Assembly: GCA_002305275.1 (NCBI GenBank)
Contig: DBQO01000037.1
Coordinates: forward strand, 1-64,000
Length of the DNA stretch: 64,000 nucleotides
Reading direction: 5' to 3'
Source: Bacteroidales bacterium UBA1392
GTDB taxonomy: Bacteria > Bacteroidota > Bacteroidia > Bacteroidales > UBA932
The notes under the pieces were generated by a model. That model was not told the origin of the DNA, searched no databases, and saw nothing but the letters and a program-made list of their open reading frames with translations. The translations under genes and the position numbers were made by a program. The first letter of the stretch is position 1; every line of letters begins with the position of its first letter. Positions 54,101 to 60,816 of the stretch are shown here, piece by piece.

Positions 54101-54473
54101 TGAAAAGGGAGCCAAACCCAATGATACGATACCTAAACTTTTCAAAGAAGAAAAAAATGGCTCTTGCGTTAAAAACTCGGTTTCATTCCAACTTTTACTC
54201 TACAAAATGCTCTATTTGCACCAGCCTGATATAGGAAATGGAGATAATATCCTACCTGCTGTGATTGCGCTACGACATTTCCACGAAAATAAGGGCGTAC
54301 GCTCTCAGGAGGGGCTTACAAAGGAGATCATGGATGAATTTGAGGAGAAAGTGAAGGAGAAAATTAAGGAGATATTCAATGAAGAGGTACCTTTCAAAGC
54401 TATCACCTTTGATGACGGAGAGTATGGCGCATGTCGTTACTGCAATTACCAAAACATCTGTAAAATCCTGTAA
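51165..54473 (+). CDS. AddB-like nuclease/helicase subunit with PD-(D/E)XK nuclease
   Basis: 1102 residues. N-terminal FVFPNRRSSIFFKKYL; nuclease motif GSIDRVDEKSGEIRIIDYKTGSVDG near residue 950; FKCQRLFYL plus terminal CRYCNYQNIC give the four cysteines of the AddB/Cas4-type Fe-S cluster. Two charged low-complexity insertions (about 166-220 and 520-550) interrupt the protein. Acts with AddA in double-strand break end processing. Confidence 0.85.
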   Translation: MENKFLYSVARHFYKKQGNRINKLCFVFPNRRSSIFFKKYLTQCMAGEALFAPKMITINDFFLELSGGQLVDKIEALYILYQQYAKVFSDEEGIAKSTFDEFVYWGDVFLNDFDDIDKYLVDAEKLFTNIGDLQKLTAEENDYMSEEQKKAIKEFYTSWNHSKKRDMVSKKKEEDNGDKEESMEDAENEEQKENGERENNEINKGNGERDKIDIKEEFSTIWENLHRLYTSFREALKDKGLMYEGMIYREVAEALKEEIKEPQEKERKEEILKKCRKYDKIIFVGLNALNECEKSLFRHLNKHGSGIDVDFIWDYYGDILTDEANKSSQFMRRGDKGNVVEFPQKESIEPYGTPQNPTHDATFGPGKIEIIGIPSAAGQTRYVTEILEGIHCNKDGTLLPNLDLEETAIVLPDESLLHPMLNSIPKCVDKVNVTMGYPLINSHTATFISQLEELHKKTRPNKSGGVSFHHKSVMALLSHPFLTSLLPAEGLKSIKNEIIGRNLVYVNLETLVEEQLERDENQVDTNEQPFKGDKQQPYFGNQPIDAGEQQLSKSELFKAIFSTTPDPENVGNWLEKILQLIQENLDGIDREAAYHYLRVIKRISDLNLPLTDIKTYFRLLKQIVSVLSVPYRGEPLQGIQIMGPLETRALDFKNVIILSSNEGIFPSANVSNSFIPYNLRLGFGLPTYEYQDSISAYHFYRSICRAEHIWLIYDSRTEGTKVGEPSRYIHQLKYGYNIPRDGRRRLDIKQLAISYEMKGREVNSLDIEKSPAIMKKLREKYIMRPDGDFNGSFSASTLNDYFKCQRLFYLKHVEGIGEEDEVVEEVDGAQFGTIFHYVMEKLYLPDEKFCGVKWNKSQIEGLKKDKTKIEKLILEGFAKAREKRGYSYANNTVSYDDLSGQERIVFELIADFVKKTLEIDEEYAPFTFKDAEMKINYQMDIDNIGTVKIKGSIDRVDEKSGEIRIIDYKTGSVDGKMRDEKGAKPNDTIPKLFKEEKNGSCVKNSVSFQLLLYKMLYLHQPDIGNGDNILPAVIALRHFHENKGVRSQEGLTKEIMDEFEEKVKEKIKEIFNEEVPFKAITFDDGEYGACRYCNYQNICKIL

Positions 54474-54484
54474 AACTTACGAAA

Positions 54485-57400
54485 ATGTGCAACACAAAAC
54501 AGAACCCTGAGATTATCATAGCTTCTGCAGGTGCAGGTAAAACGCATACTCTGACCGAGAAATTTATAGAAATGCTTGAAAAGAACTATGCCGCCGGCAA
54601 GCCACATCCACATAGAAACATCCTTGCGGTAACCTTTACCAACAAGGCCACCGATGAGATGAAAGAGCGTATCCTGGAAAAACTCTTTATTAAAGCAGCA
54701 AAAGGGAATAATGATTCGGAGAAGCTCCTAAAAGAGATCCTGCACGACTATTCGGGCTTTAACGTAAGTACTATCGACAGATTTTTCCAGCTGGTAATGA
54801 AGACCTTTGCGAGGGAACTGGGAGAATATGGCTCATACGATGTGGAACTTGATTCAGAAGGTGCTACTATAGAGGCGATCGACCGTATGATGGACTCCCT
54901 CAGGGATGATAAGGATACAACCTTGTTGAAATGGCTTGTAGATTACTCACGCAGCGTTATTGATGATGGCCGTTCCTGGGATGTAAGAAAGGAACTCTAT
55001 AAGTTTTCAGACCTGTTCTATAAAGAGGATTTTCTTATCAAAAAAAGAGGTGAGGCTGGATATCTTTATAGGATCGATGATGGTTCAGGAATAGATCCAA
55101 AGGCAGAAATCAAAAGGCTCCTGCAGGAAATCAATATAATTACGACAAAGTTTGAAAGTGAAGTAAAGAGACTTGCTGGGGTGATAATTGCGGAGTATGA
55201 TAGAGCGAATGATTCCGTTATAGAAATGAAAAGTAATCCCAGAAAAGGATTCGTAAATATACAAAACGGCAAGCACACCAATAGCTCCGATGAATTATAT
55301 ATTAAAGTATACGACAATTCTGAGGAGTGGTGTAAATCACTCAAGACTAAAACCGGCTTATTAAAGGTGGATGATTACAAAAGCAATTATGCACCCGACC
55401 TCCAAACAAAAGTCAACGAATTGGAAAAACATTATGACGATAATTACATCACATACAACACCGCTGTAACTATTCGAAAAAACATCTATCTCCTTGGACT
55501 CACAACCGACATTTTCAAAGAACTGGACAAATATCTCAAGGAAAATCATCTTGTCCTTCTCAGCAGCACAGCTGACATTCTCAACCGAATAATTGACAGG
55601 AGCGACACTCCCTTCATCTATGAAAGAATCGGGAACAGAATTGACCATATATTGCTGGACGAATTTCAGGATACATCAAGACTACAATGGCAAAATTTCG
55701 AACCTCTGATCGACAACAACATCGCCAATAGCAATGACAATCTTATAGTAGGAGACGTCAAGCAGAGTATCTACAGATTCAGAGGCTCCGACTCCTCTCT
55801 TCTCAGGGATCTCCCCTTAAAAAAGAAAGTTGAATCCCAGAAGATAAAGGAGAATTGGCGTAGCGCCGATACCATAGTAGGCTTTAACAGTAAATTCTTT
55901 TACAGCATCGCAACCACAAATGATGGTTCCATTAAACCGGAAATCTTCGAGAAGGTAAATAAAATATATGATGGTTGCCGCCAAAAAATGCCCAATAGAA
56001 ATATTAACCAAGGCAACCTCAACCGCTATGATGCAGGAGCCGTTAAAGTCAGAGTGTTTGAAGTCGATGAAGAGGATAAAAAAGCCTGGATGCAGGAGGC
56101 TCTGGATGCTCTTGCAGGAAAAGAGGATGAGATAAAGGATCTTGGCGAGATAGGACGGCTTACAGACGATGGATATGAGCTACGCGACATCACAATTCTT
56201 GTCCGTACCAACAATGAAGGCAAAATGGTGGTGGATAAACTGATTTCAAAGGGGATCAACGTCGTCACTGAAGAAGTCCTGGTGCTTGGATATTCCAGGG
56301 CCGTCCTCAAGATTGTGACACTCCTTAAATACCGGGATAATCCGGATGACCAGGTTAACCGGCTGATGCTCAAAACTCTTTTTACGGAGAATCAAGAGAG
56401 CAATATAGGCGATTTAACCGGTAAGGAATTAGCAGAAATGCCACTTAAAGAGGGTTGTGAGGCTATATTTACTGCCCTATTTAACGAGGATCAGAGAGAT
56501 AATCTGAAAGCTCTCTCACTTTATGAAAGTTGTGAGGTTATGCTCAGAAGTATATATGATGAGATACCGGAGTATGAGATTGAGTTTGTACAGGCATTTC
56601 TGGATGAGGTTAATAGATTTATGACGCGTAATGGATCCGATTTGCCTGCATTTCTGGAGTGGTGGGAGGAAAGTGGTCAGAATGTGAAAATCAATTCCTC
56701 TTCCGACCAAAATGCCGTGCGTGTAATGACAATACACAAAGCAAAAGGACTCGGCTTCAAAGCGGTCATTATCCCATTTTTCAACGAAAAAACCTCAGTA
56801 AAAACCTTCCCTATCCCTCCCTATCTCTGGTGCATACCGGAAGTCAAAGAACTTAAACAAATAGGCCTGATTCCTGTTAAATACACTACCAAGGAGAACA
56901 CTGGCTTTGAAAAGGATTTTGAAACGGAAAGAAAAGAGACCTATATTGACACTTTGAACATCGCTTATGTTGCGATGACGCGCGCCTATTTTGAAATGGT
57001 GATCTATACTCCTGATGAAACTGAGAAACCGGAAGAGGGTAAAGAGGCAAAACAACCAAAAGATTCTATGGCTCAAAAACTTATCAAGTTTCTCAAGGAG
57101 GAATCCCAAAATGAGGACAATGGTATCTATATAGTAGAGGCTCGGGAAAAAGAAGAGTCTCTGGAGGAAGGTAAAGCTCGGGAGAAAAAAGAGTCTAAGG
57201 AGGAAGAAAGCGGTAGGTATATAAAAATTAAAGATTTAGGCGATGGATGCTACGAAGCACGCGCAAATAATGGCCAATGGCGCTACAAACATGCCCTGGA
57301 TATTGCCAAAAAACAGCAACCGGGAGCAACCAAAAAGACCGAAGTTCTCGAAAAGGGCATCGAAACAACAACTGTCAAATCATTCCGCTCAATACCTATC

Positions 57401-57895
57401 GGAGAGAGACTTGAGCAATCACTGCGGTCACGCAACTTTTTTGAATTTGAAAAGGATCCTTTGGAGAGTCCCCGTATCAAAGGAATTGTACTCCACGATA
57501 TCCTATCGGAAATTCGCACCATTGATGATCTGCAAGCAGCTGTTGAGCGGGCGGTTATTCAGGGAGATCTAAAAAAATCAGAATCCGGGGATGCAAAGGA
57601 TTTTCTCTACCGGAGACTACAGTCAGTAGCGGAGAGACACTGGTTTGATGGTACTTATGATACACTTAACGAACAAGAGATACTTGTTAAAAATGGGGAT
57701 ACACTTCGTCCGGACAGGATTCTCACGGGAGATGGGCGTACTATGGTGATAGATTACAAATTTGGAGAACGCGATAATAAATATCTTAAGCAGGTTCGCG
57801 GTTATATGGAGAAATTGACCCAAATGGGCTTAACTGAAGTATCGGGATATATCTGGTATCTCAAAGATAATGAAGTAGAGCAAGTATTATTATAA
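54485..57895 (+). CDS. AddA-like UvrD-family helicase/nuclease
   Basis: 1136 residues. Walker A ASAGAGKTHTLTEKF; motif II LDEFQDTSRLQW near residue 392; motif V/VI VMTIHKAKGLGFKAVI near 746; C-terminal nuclease VIDYKFGE near 1088. A lysine/glutamate-rich insertion (about 880-920, EAREKEESLEEGKAREKKESKEEE) precedes the nuclease. Starts 11 bases after the AddB-like gene. The pair processes broken ends for RecA. Confidence 0.87.
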   Translation: MCNTKQNPEIIIASAGAGKTHTLTEKFIEMLEKNYAAGKPHPHRNILAVTFTNKATDEMKERILEKLFIKAAKGNNDSEKLLKEILHDYSGFNVSTIDRFFQLVMKTFARELGEYGSYDVELDSEGATIEAIDRMMDSLRDDKDTTLLKWLVDYSRSVIDDGRSWDVRKELYKFSDLFYKEDFLIKKRGEAGYLYRIDDGSGIDPKAEIKRLLQEINIITTKFESEVKRLAGVIIAEYDRANDSVIEMKSNPRKGFVNIQNGKHTNSSDELYIKVYDNSEEWCKSLKTKTGLLKVDDYKSNYAPDLQTKVNELEKHYDDNYITYNTAVTIRKNIYLLGLTTDIFKELDKYLKENHLVLLSSTADILNRIIDRSDTPFIYERIGNRIDHILLDEFQDTSRLQWQNFEPLIDNNIANSNDNLIVGDVKQSIYRFRGSDSSLLRDLPLKKKVESQKIKENWRSADTIVGFNSKFFYSIATTNDGSIKPEIFEKVNKIYDGCRQKMPNRNINQGNLNRYDAGAVKVRVFEVDEEDKKAWMQEALDALAGKEDEIKDLGEIGRLTDDGYELRDITILVRTNNEGKMVVDKLISKGINVVTEEVLVLGYSRAVLKIVTLLKYRDNPDDQVNRLMLKTLFTENQESNIGDLTGKELAEMPLKEGCEAIFTALFNEDQRDNLKALSLYESCEVMLRSIYDEIPEYEIEFVQAFLDEVNRFMTRNGSDLPAFLEWWEESGQNVKINSSSDQNAVRVMTIHKAKGLGFKAVIIPFFNEKTSVKTFPIPPYLWCIPEVKELKQIGLIPVKYTTKENTGFEKDFETERKETYIDTLNIAYVAMTRAYFEMVIYTPDETEKPEEGKEAKQPKDSMAQKLIKFLKEESQNEDNGIYIVEAREKEESLEEGKAREKKESKEEESGRYIKIKDLGDGCYEARANNGQWRYKHALDIAKKQQPGATKKTEVLEKGIETTTVKSFRSIPIGERLEQSLRSRNFFEFEKDPLESPRIKGIVLHDILSEIRTIDDLQAAVERAVIQGDLKKSESGDAKDFLYRRLQSVAERHWFDGTYDTLNEQEILVKNGDTLRPDRILTGDGRTMVIDYKFGERDNKYLKQVRGYMEKLTQMGLTEVSGYIWYLKDNEVEQVLL

Positions 57896-57910
57896 AAGCC
57901 TATTATTTAC

Positions 57911-57918
57911 TATTTTTG
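57911..57918 (+). promoter_or_regulatory. -7 box of the PhzF-like gene
   Basis: TATTTTTG, 22 bases before the start codon. Confidence 0.5.
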
Positions 57919-57940
57919 GAAACACTGAAATTTGTCCTAT

Positions 57941-58738
57941 ATGGAACTCACTTCTTACCATGTCGATGCTTTTACAGACCAACTCTTCAAAGGCAATCCA
58001 GCTTGTGTGGTTCAGCTTGGGGAGTGGCTTGCAGATGATTTGATGCTTAAAATCGCAGCTGAAAATGCAGTGGCTGAAACCGCATTTTTCAAGAAAAATA
58101 AAGACTCCGGAGACTATTCCATACGCTGGTTTACTCCTGATCTGGAGATGGATCTTTGCGGTCACGCCACTTTGGCAACCTCTTTTGTCATCGATATGAT
58201 CTCGAAAGAACCACTCAATGAGATACTCTTTAACTCCGCTAGCGGAGAATTGAGGGTAGTAGTAAATAACGGACTCTTTACACTTAATTTCCCTTCGCGA
58301 CCGGCAGTACCGTCAACAATTCCCAGAGAGACTTATGATTCTCTGAGTATTAAACCATTGGAGGTATTTAAAGCCCGCGACTACCTTCTGATATACGAGT
58401 CACAGCAACAGATCGAAGAGATAGCGATAGACCGCAACCTATTTGATATGGTAAATATGGATCCGGGAGGAGTGATCATAACTGCCCCCGCTTCGGAACC
58501 CGAAGTTGACTTCGTATCCCGCTTCTTTACCCCACAAAGCACCATTTTGGAGGACCCTGTGACCGGCTCGGCTCACTGCACGCTTATCCCCTACTGGAGT
58601 GCACGTCTCGGCAAACGCATTATGACCGCCAAACAAATTTCGCCCCGCGGAGGTACCCTATTTTGCGAAGATTGCGGCGACCGCGTCCTCATTTCCGGCA
58701 CCGCCCGACTCTACTCCCGCAGCACGCTCTATTTGTGA
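57941..58738 (+). CDS. PhzF-family isomerase
   Basis: 265 residues from ATG 57941. YHVDAFTDQLFKGNPACVVQL, ENAVAETAFF, IRWFTPDLEMDLCGHATLATSFV and EDPVTGSAHC are PhzF-family signatures. Related to diaminopimelate epimerase fold; reaction here unknown. Convergent with the GNAT gene after four bases. Confidence 0.9.
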   Translation: MELTSYHVDAFTDQLFKGNPACVVQLGEWLADDLMLKIAAENAVAETAFFKKNKDSGDYSIRWFTPDLEMDLCGHATLATSFVIDMISKEPLNEILFNSASGELRVVVNNGLFTLNFPSRPAVPSTIPRETYDSLSIKPLEVFKARDYLLIYESQQQIEEIAIDRNLFDMVNMDPGGVIITAPASEPEVDFVSRFFTPQSTILEDPVTGSAHCTLIPYWSARLGKRIMTAKQISPRGGTLFCEDCGDRVLISGTARLYSRSTLYL

Positions 58739-58742
58739 GAAT

Positions 58743-59261
58743 TCAGATATCCATGCCCATAATATGGTCATTCATCCAGAAGTTATTGCCAATATCAAAG
58801 TCCTTGCTGTAAAGGATTCGCATCCCTTGATGAAGGTAAAACTGTACAGCCGGATTTTCACGATTGACATGCAACATCATCCTGCACTTTGTCAGCCTTT
58901 TGCTACGGATATGCTCGCAAACATGATCAAACAGGAGTTTACCCAAACCTGTTTTTTGATATTCAGGAAGAATATAGATACGAAGCAATTCGAACACCTT
59001 GGTGCCATCCGGATCATCTCCTTGAGGAGCTATAGCCGAATAGCTCACCGGCTCTCCGGCCATTTCCACAATAAAATACTCCTGCCCCGAATCAATTCCT
59101 GCTGCAATATTTTCCGGAGAATACATCCACTCCATCATATAGTCAATCTGCTCCTGAGATAGCATTTTCCCATAGGTATGGGGAAATATAATTTGCGCCA
59201 TATTGCGGATTAAAGCGATATCCTCTTTGGTCGCCCGGCGGATGATTATATCTGAGGTCAT
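58743..59261 (-). CDS. GNAT N-acetyltransferase
   Basis: 172 residues. IIIRRATKEDI start, acetyl-CoA loop ILPEYQKTGLGKLLFDHV (Q-x-x-G-x-G), and NRENPAVQFYLHQGM. Substrate unknown; resembles YkwB/PaiA-type acetyltransferases. Confidence 0.85.
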   Translation of the reverse strand: MTSDIIIRRATKEDIALIRNMAQIIFPHTYGKMLSQEQIDYMMEWMYSPENIAAGIDSGQEYFIVEMAGEPVSYSAIAPQGDDPDGTKVFELLRIYILPEYQKTGLGKLLFDHVCEHIRSKRLTKCRMMLHVNRENPAVQFYLHQGMRILYSKDFDIGNNFWMNDHIMGMDI

Positions 59262-59322
59262 ACTACTCTATGATATTCTATTATGTGATTTATCTGGGCT
59301 ATGCTGTAATATCGATTAAGTG

Positions 59323-59985
59323 CTACTTGAGGTAATCAATCAAAATCGATTCCATCATACGATAACCTTCAAGATTGGGGTGTACGCCGTCCGGCCCAAG
59401 ATTTTCCGGAAGTCCGTTGCGCTCATCCTTCATCTGCGAGTGATAATCCACATAGGGAATGTCGGCACTCTCGGCATAAGCGCGGATCATCTCATTGAGC
59501 TCCACTATTTCCTCCGCAGGAGTGAGTTCCGTGCGCCACCTGTATAGATAAGCCGGCAGCACGGAGCAAAGTATGGGTTTGATGCGATTGGCCCTGGCAA
59601 TCTGGCACATTGAGATTATATTGTCGAGGATATGTTCCAGAGAGATCGGCCCGTCGTTCATCGCAATATCGTTGGTTCCCGCCAGGATTACCACATATTT
59701 CGGCCTCAGAGCCACAACATCCTTCTGGAACCTAATCAGCATGTCACTCGTAGTCTCTCCGCTGATACCGCGACCGATAAGATTGTTAAGGGTAAAAAAT
59801 TCCGGGCTCATCATAGGCCAGGCATCGGTAATGGAATCCCCGAATAATACAGCTAAAGGTCTCACTTTCACTTCTTTATTAGCCTCCTCATAACGCCTGG
59901 GAGGAATTACTTTCTGATATCTTTCCTGCGCAGCAGCACCCACCGCCATTACAAGCACTACCGCCATTAAAATTGCTCTTTTCAT
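59323..59985 (-). CDS. SGNH/GDSL hydrolase
   Basis: Start at MKRAILMAVVLVMAVGAAAQ (signal peptide); the longer frame begins upstream of the promoter and is rejected. 220 residues. Block I FGDSITD, block II GRGISGET, block III AGTNDIA, block V PDGVHPNLEGY give Ser-Gly-Asn-His. Exported esterase or carbohydrate deacetylase type. The -7 box ends four bases before the ATG. Confidence 0.9.
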   Translation of the reverse strand: MKRAILMAVVLVMAVGAAAQERYQKVIPPRRYEEANKEVKVRPLAVLFGDSITDAWPMMSPEFFTLNNLIGRGISGETTSDMLIRFQKDVVALRPKYVVILAGTNDIAMNDGPISLEHILDNIISMCQIARANRIKPILCSVLPAYLYRWRTELTPAEEIVELNEMIRAYAESADIPYVDYHSQMKDERNGLPENLGPDGVHPNLEGYRMMESILIDYLK

Positions 59986-59989
59986 AGTG

Positions 59990-59997
59990 CAAAAATA
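59990..59997 (-). promoter_or_regulatory. -7 box immediately before the SGNH gene
   Basis: TATTTTTG on the minus strand, four bases before the ATG; suggests a leaderless transcript. No TTG at the usual distance. Confidence 0.5.
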
Positions 59998-60070
59998 GGA
60001 AAAAAGAGAGGAATATGAGACATTGTAGCCAAGAAATGGGATTTGCAAAAAATAGGATTTGGTAGAAAGG

Positions 60071-60143
60071 GCATAAAATACAACAGGAAGACTTCAATAA
60101 TGAAATCTCCCTGAGGCCTTGGTCCAAACCTTTCGGATAGGTC
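60071..60143 (-). ncRNA. Candidate small RNA 1
   Basis: A minus-strand -7 box TATATTTG (60149-60156), with TTG 17 bases upstream, is followed after about 30-40 bases by a 12-bp stem (60084-60095 / 60102-60113, all pairs Watson-Crick or G-U, loop AUUAUU) and UUGUAUUUU. The transcript would be about 70-75 bases and contains a CCGAAAGG hairpin. No family recognised. Confidence 0.5.
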
Positions 60144-60340
60144 CAATGCAAATATAATGATTTTTTTACAAAGCAAAATATTTCTATACTGAATTGTCTC
60201 TATTATTAAAATTAAGACCCCAAGGCAGTTAGCTGAAGATGCAATCCAGCACTTGCCCCGGAGTCTATGATGCAAAACTAAGAATTTCTAAATACTTAAC
60301 TAATATCGTTTTTTTTCAATTGGCGAAAGCCGAATAAACA

Positions 60341-60416
60341 TAAAAATAAAAGAGAACTCGCATTTACGAATTCCCTTCCAGTGAATCAGTGCAATCGGCG
60401 TACCCATCGCTCATCA
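60341..60416 (-). ncRNA. Candidate small RNA 2 (with 16-codon frame)
   Basis: Minus-strand TTG, 20 bases, TATATTTG (60429-60422), then a 7-bp stem (60367-60373 / 60354-60360, one G-U) and UCUUUUAUUUUU. About 75 bases. It holds ATG at 60414 and TAA at 60366-60364 (MSDGYADCTDSLEGNS), the stop lying in the terminator loop; the ATG is seven bases after the box. RNA or micro-peptide cannot be decided. Confidence 0.45.
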
Positions 60417-60538
60417 CATTGCAAATATAGAACATTTTCAAATAATAAGCAATTTATTCGCACTAAATTTGCAATTATTGCAATAACTAGCCAAAAAGGA
60501 GCAGCTACGGAAGAATGAAAAAGGTTGAGAAAGAGAGG

Positions 60539-60685
60539 TTAGACTCCATGCGGATGATCTTTCGTCCATTTAATAAATCCTATTACCCATCGAATGGAGA
60601 AATAAGCAACAATTATTACAAATGTCGTCAGAAACGGCCCTGCTGCAACAATGAGGCCAACTAGACTGGATAGAAACTCACGCAT
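60539..60685 (-). CDS. Small membrane peptide (48 aa)
   Basis: ATG at 60685, TAA at 60541-60539. One long membrane helix (FLSSLVGLIVAAGPFLTTFV, then IIVAYFSIRWVIGF) and a basic, hydrophilic end KWTKDHPHGV. Preceded seven bases upstream by TATATTTG (60693-60700), with TTG at 60721-60723 and a 20-base spacer. No homologue recognised. The promoter support makes it more credible than an average short frame. Confidence 0.6.
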   Translation of the reverse strand: MREFLSSLVGLIVAAGPFLTTFVIIVAYFSIRWVIGFIKWTKDHPHGV

Positions 60686-60692
60686 AACACTA

Positions 60693-60723
60693 CAAATATA
60701 TAATTTTTTCTCAAAAAGAGCAA
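60693..60723 (-). promoter_or_regulatory. Promoter of the 48-aa peptide
   Basis: Minus-strand TTG (60723-60721), 20 bases, TATATTTG (60700-60693). Confidence 0.65.
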
Positions 60724-60751
60724 TATTGGTTTATTAACTGATTAGATTTCG

Positions 60752-60759
60752 TATCTTTG
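60752..60759 (+). promoter_or_regulatory. -7 box of the LRR lipoprotein
   Basis: TATCTTTG, 57 bases before the ATG. The 25 bases ending here closely match those at 63127-63150. Confidence 0.6.
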
Positions 60760-60816
60760 AAAGATCGCAAACAGCTCAGTAAATTGTGAATACTTTGCAC
60801 ATATAGGGAAAGAAAC

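Larger units (their letters stand above)
60049..60538. other. Gene-free region with two candidate small RNA units
   Basis: About 490 bases without a protein gene longer than 20 codons that is supported. It has two minus-strand promoter-plus-terminator units (60071-60143 and 60341-60416) described separately. A plus-strand TAAATTTG lies at 60464-60471 with no clear gene behind it. Confidence 0.5.

Noticed and set aside
59986..60048. Upstream extension of the SGNH hydrolase
   Set aside because: Lies across the promoter box; the MKRAILMAV signal peptide is the natural start.
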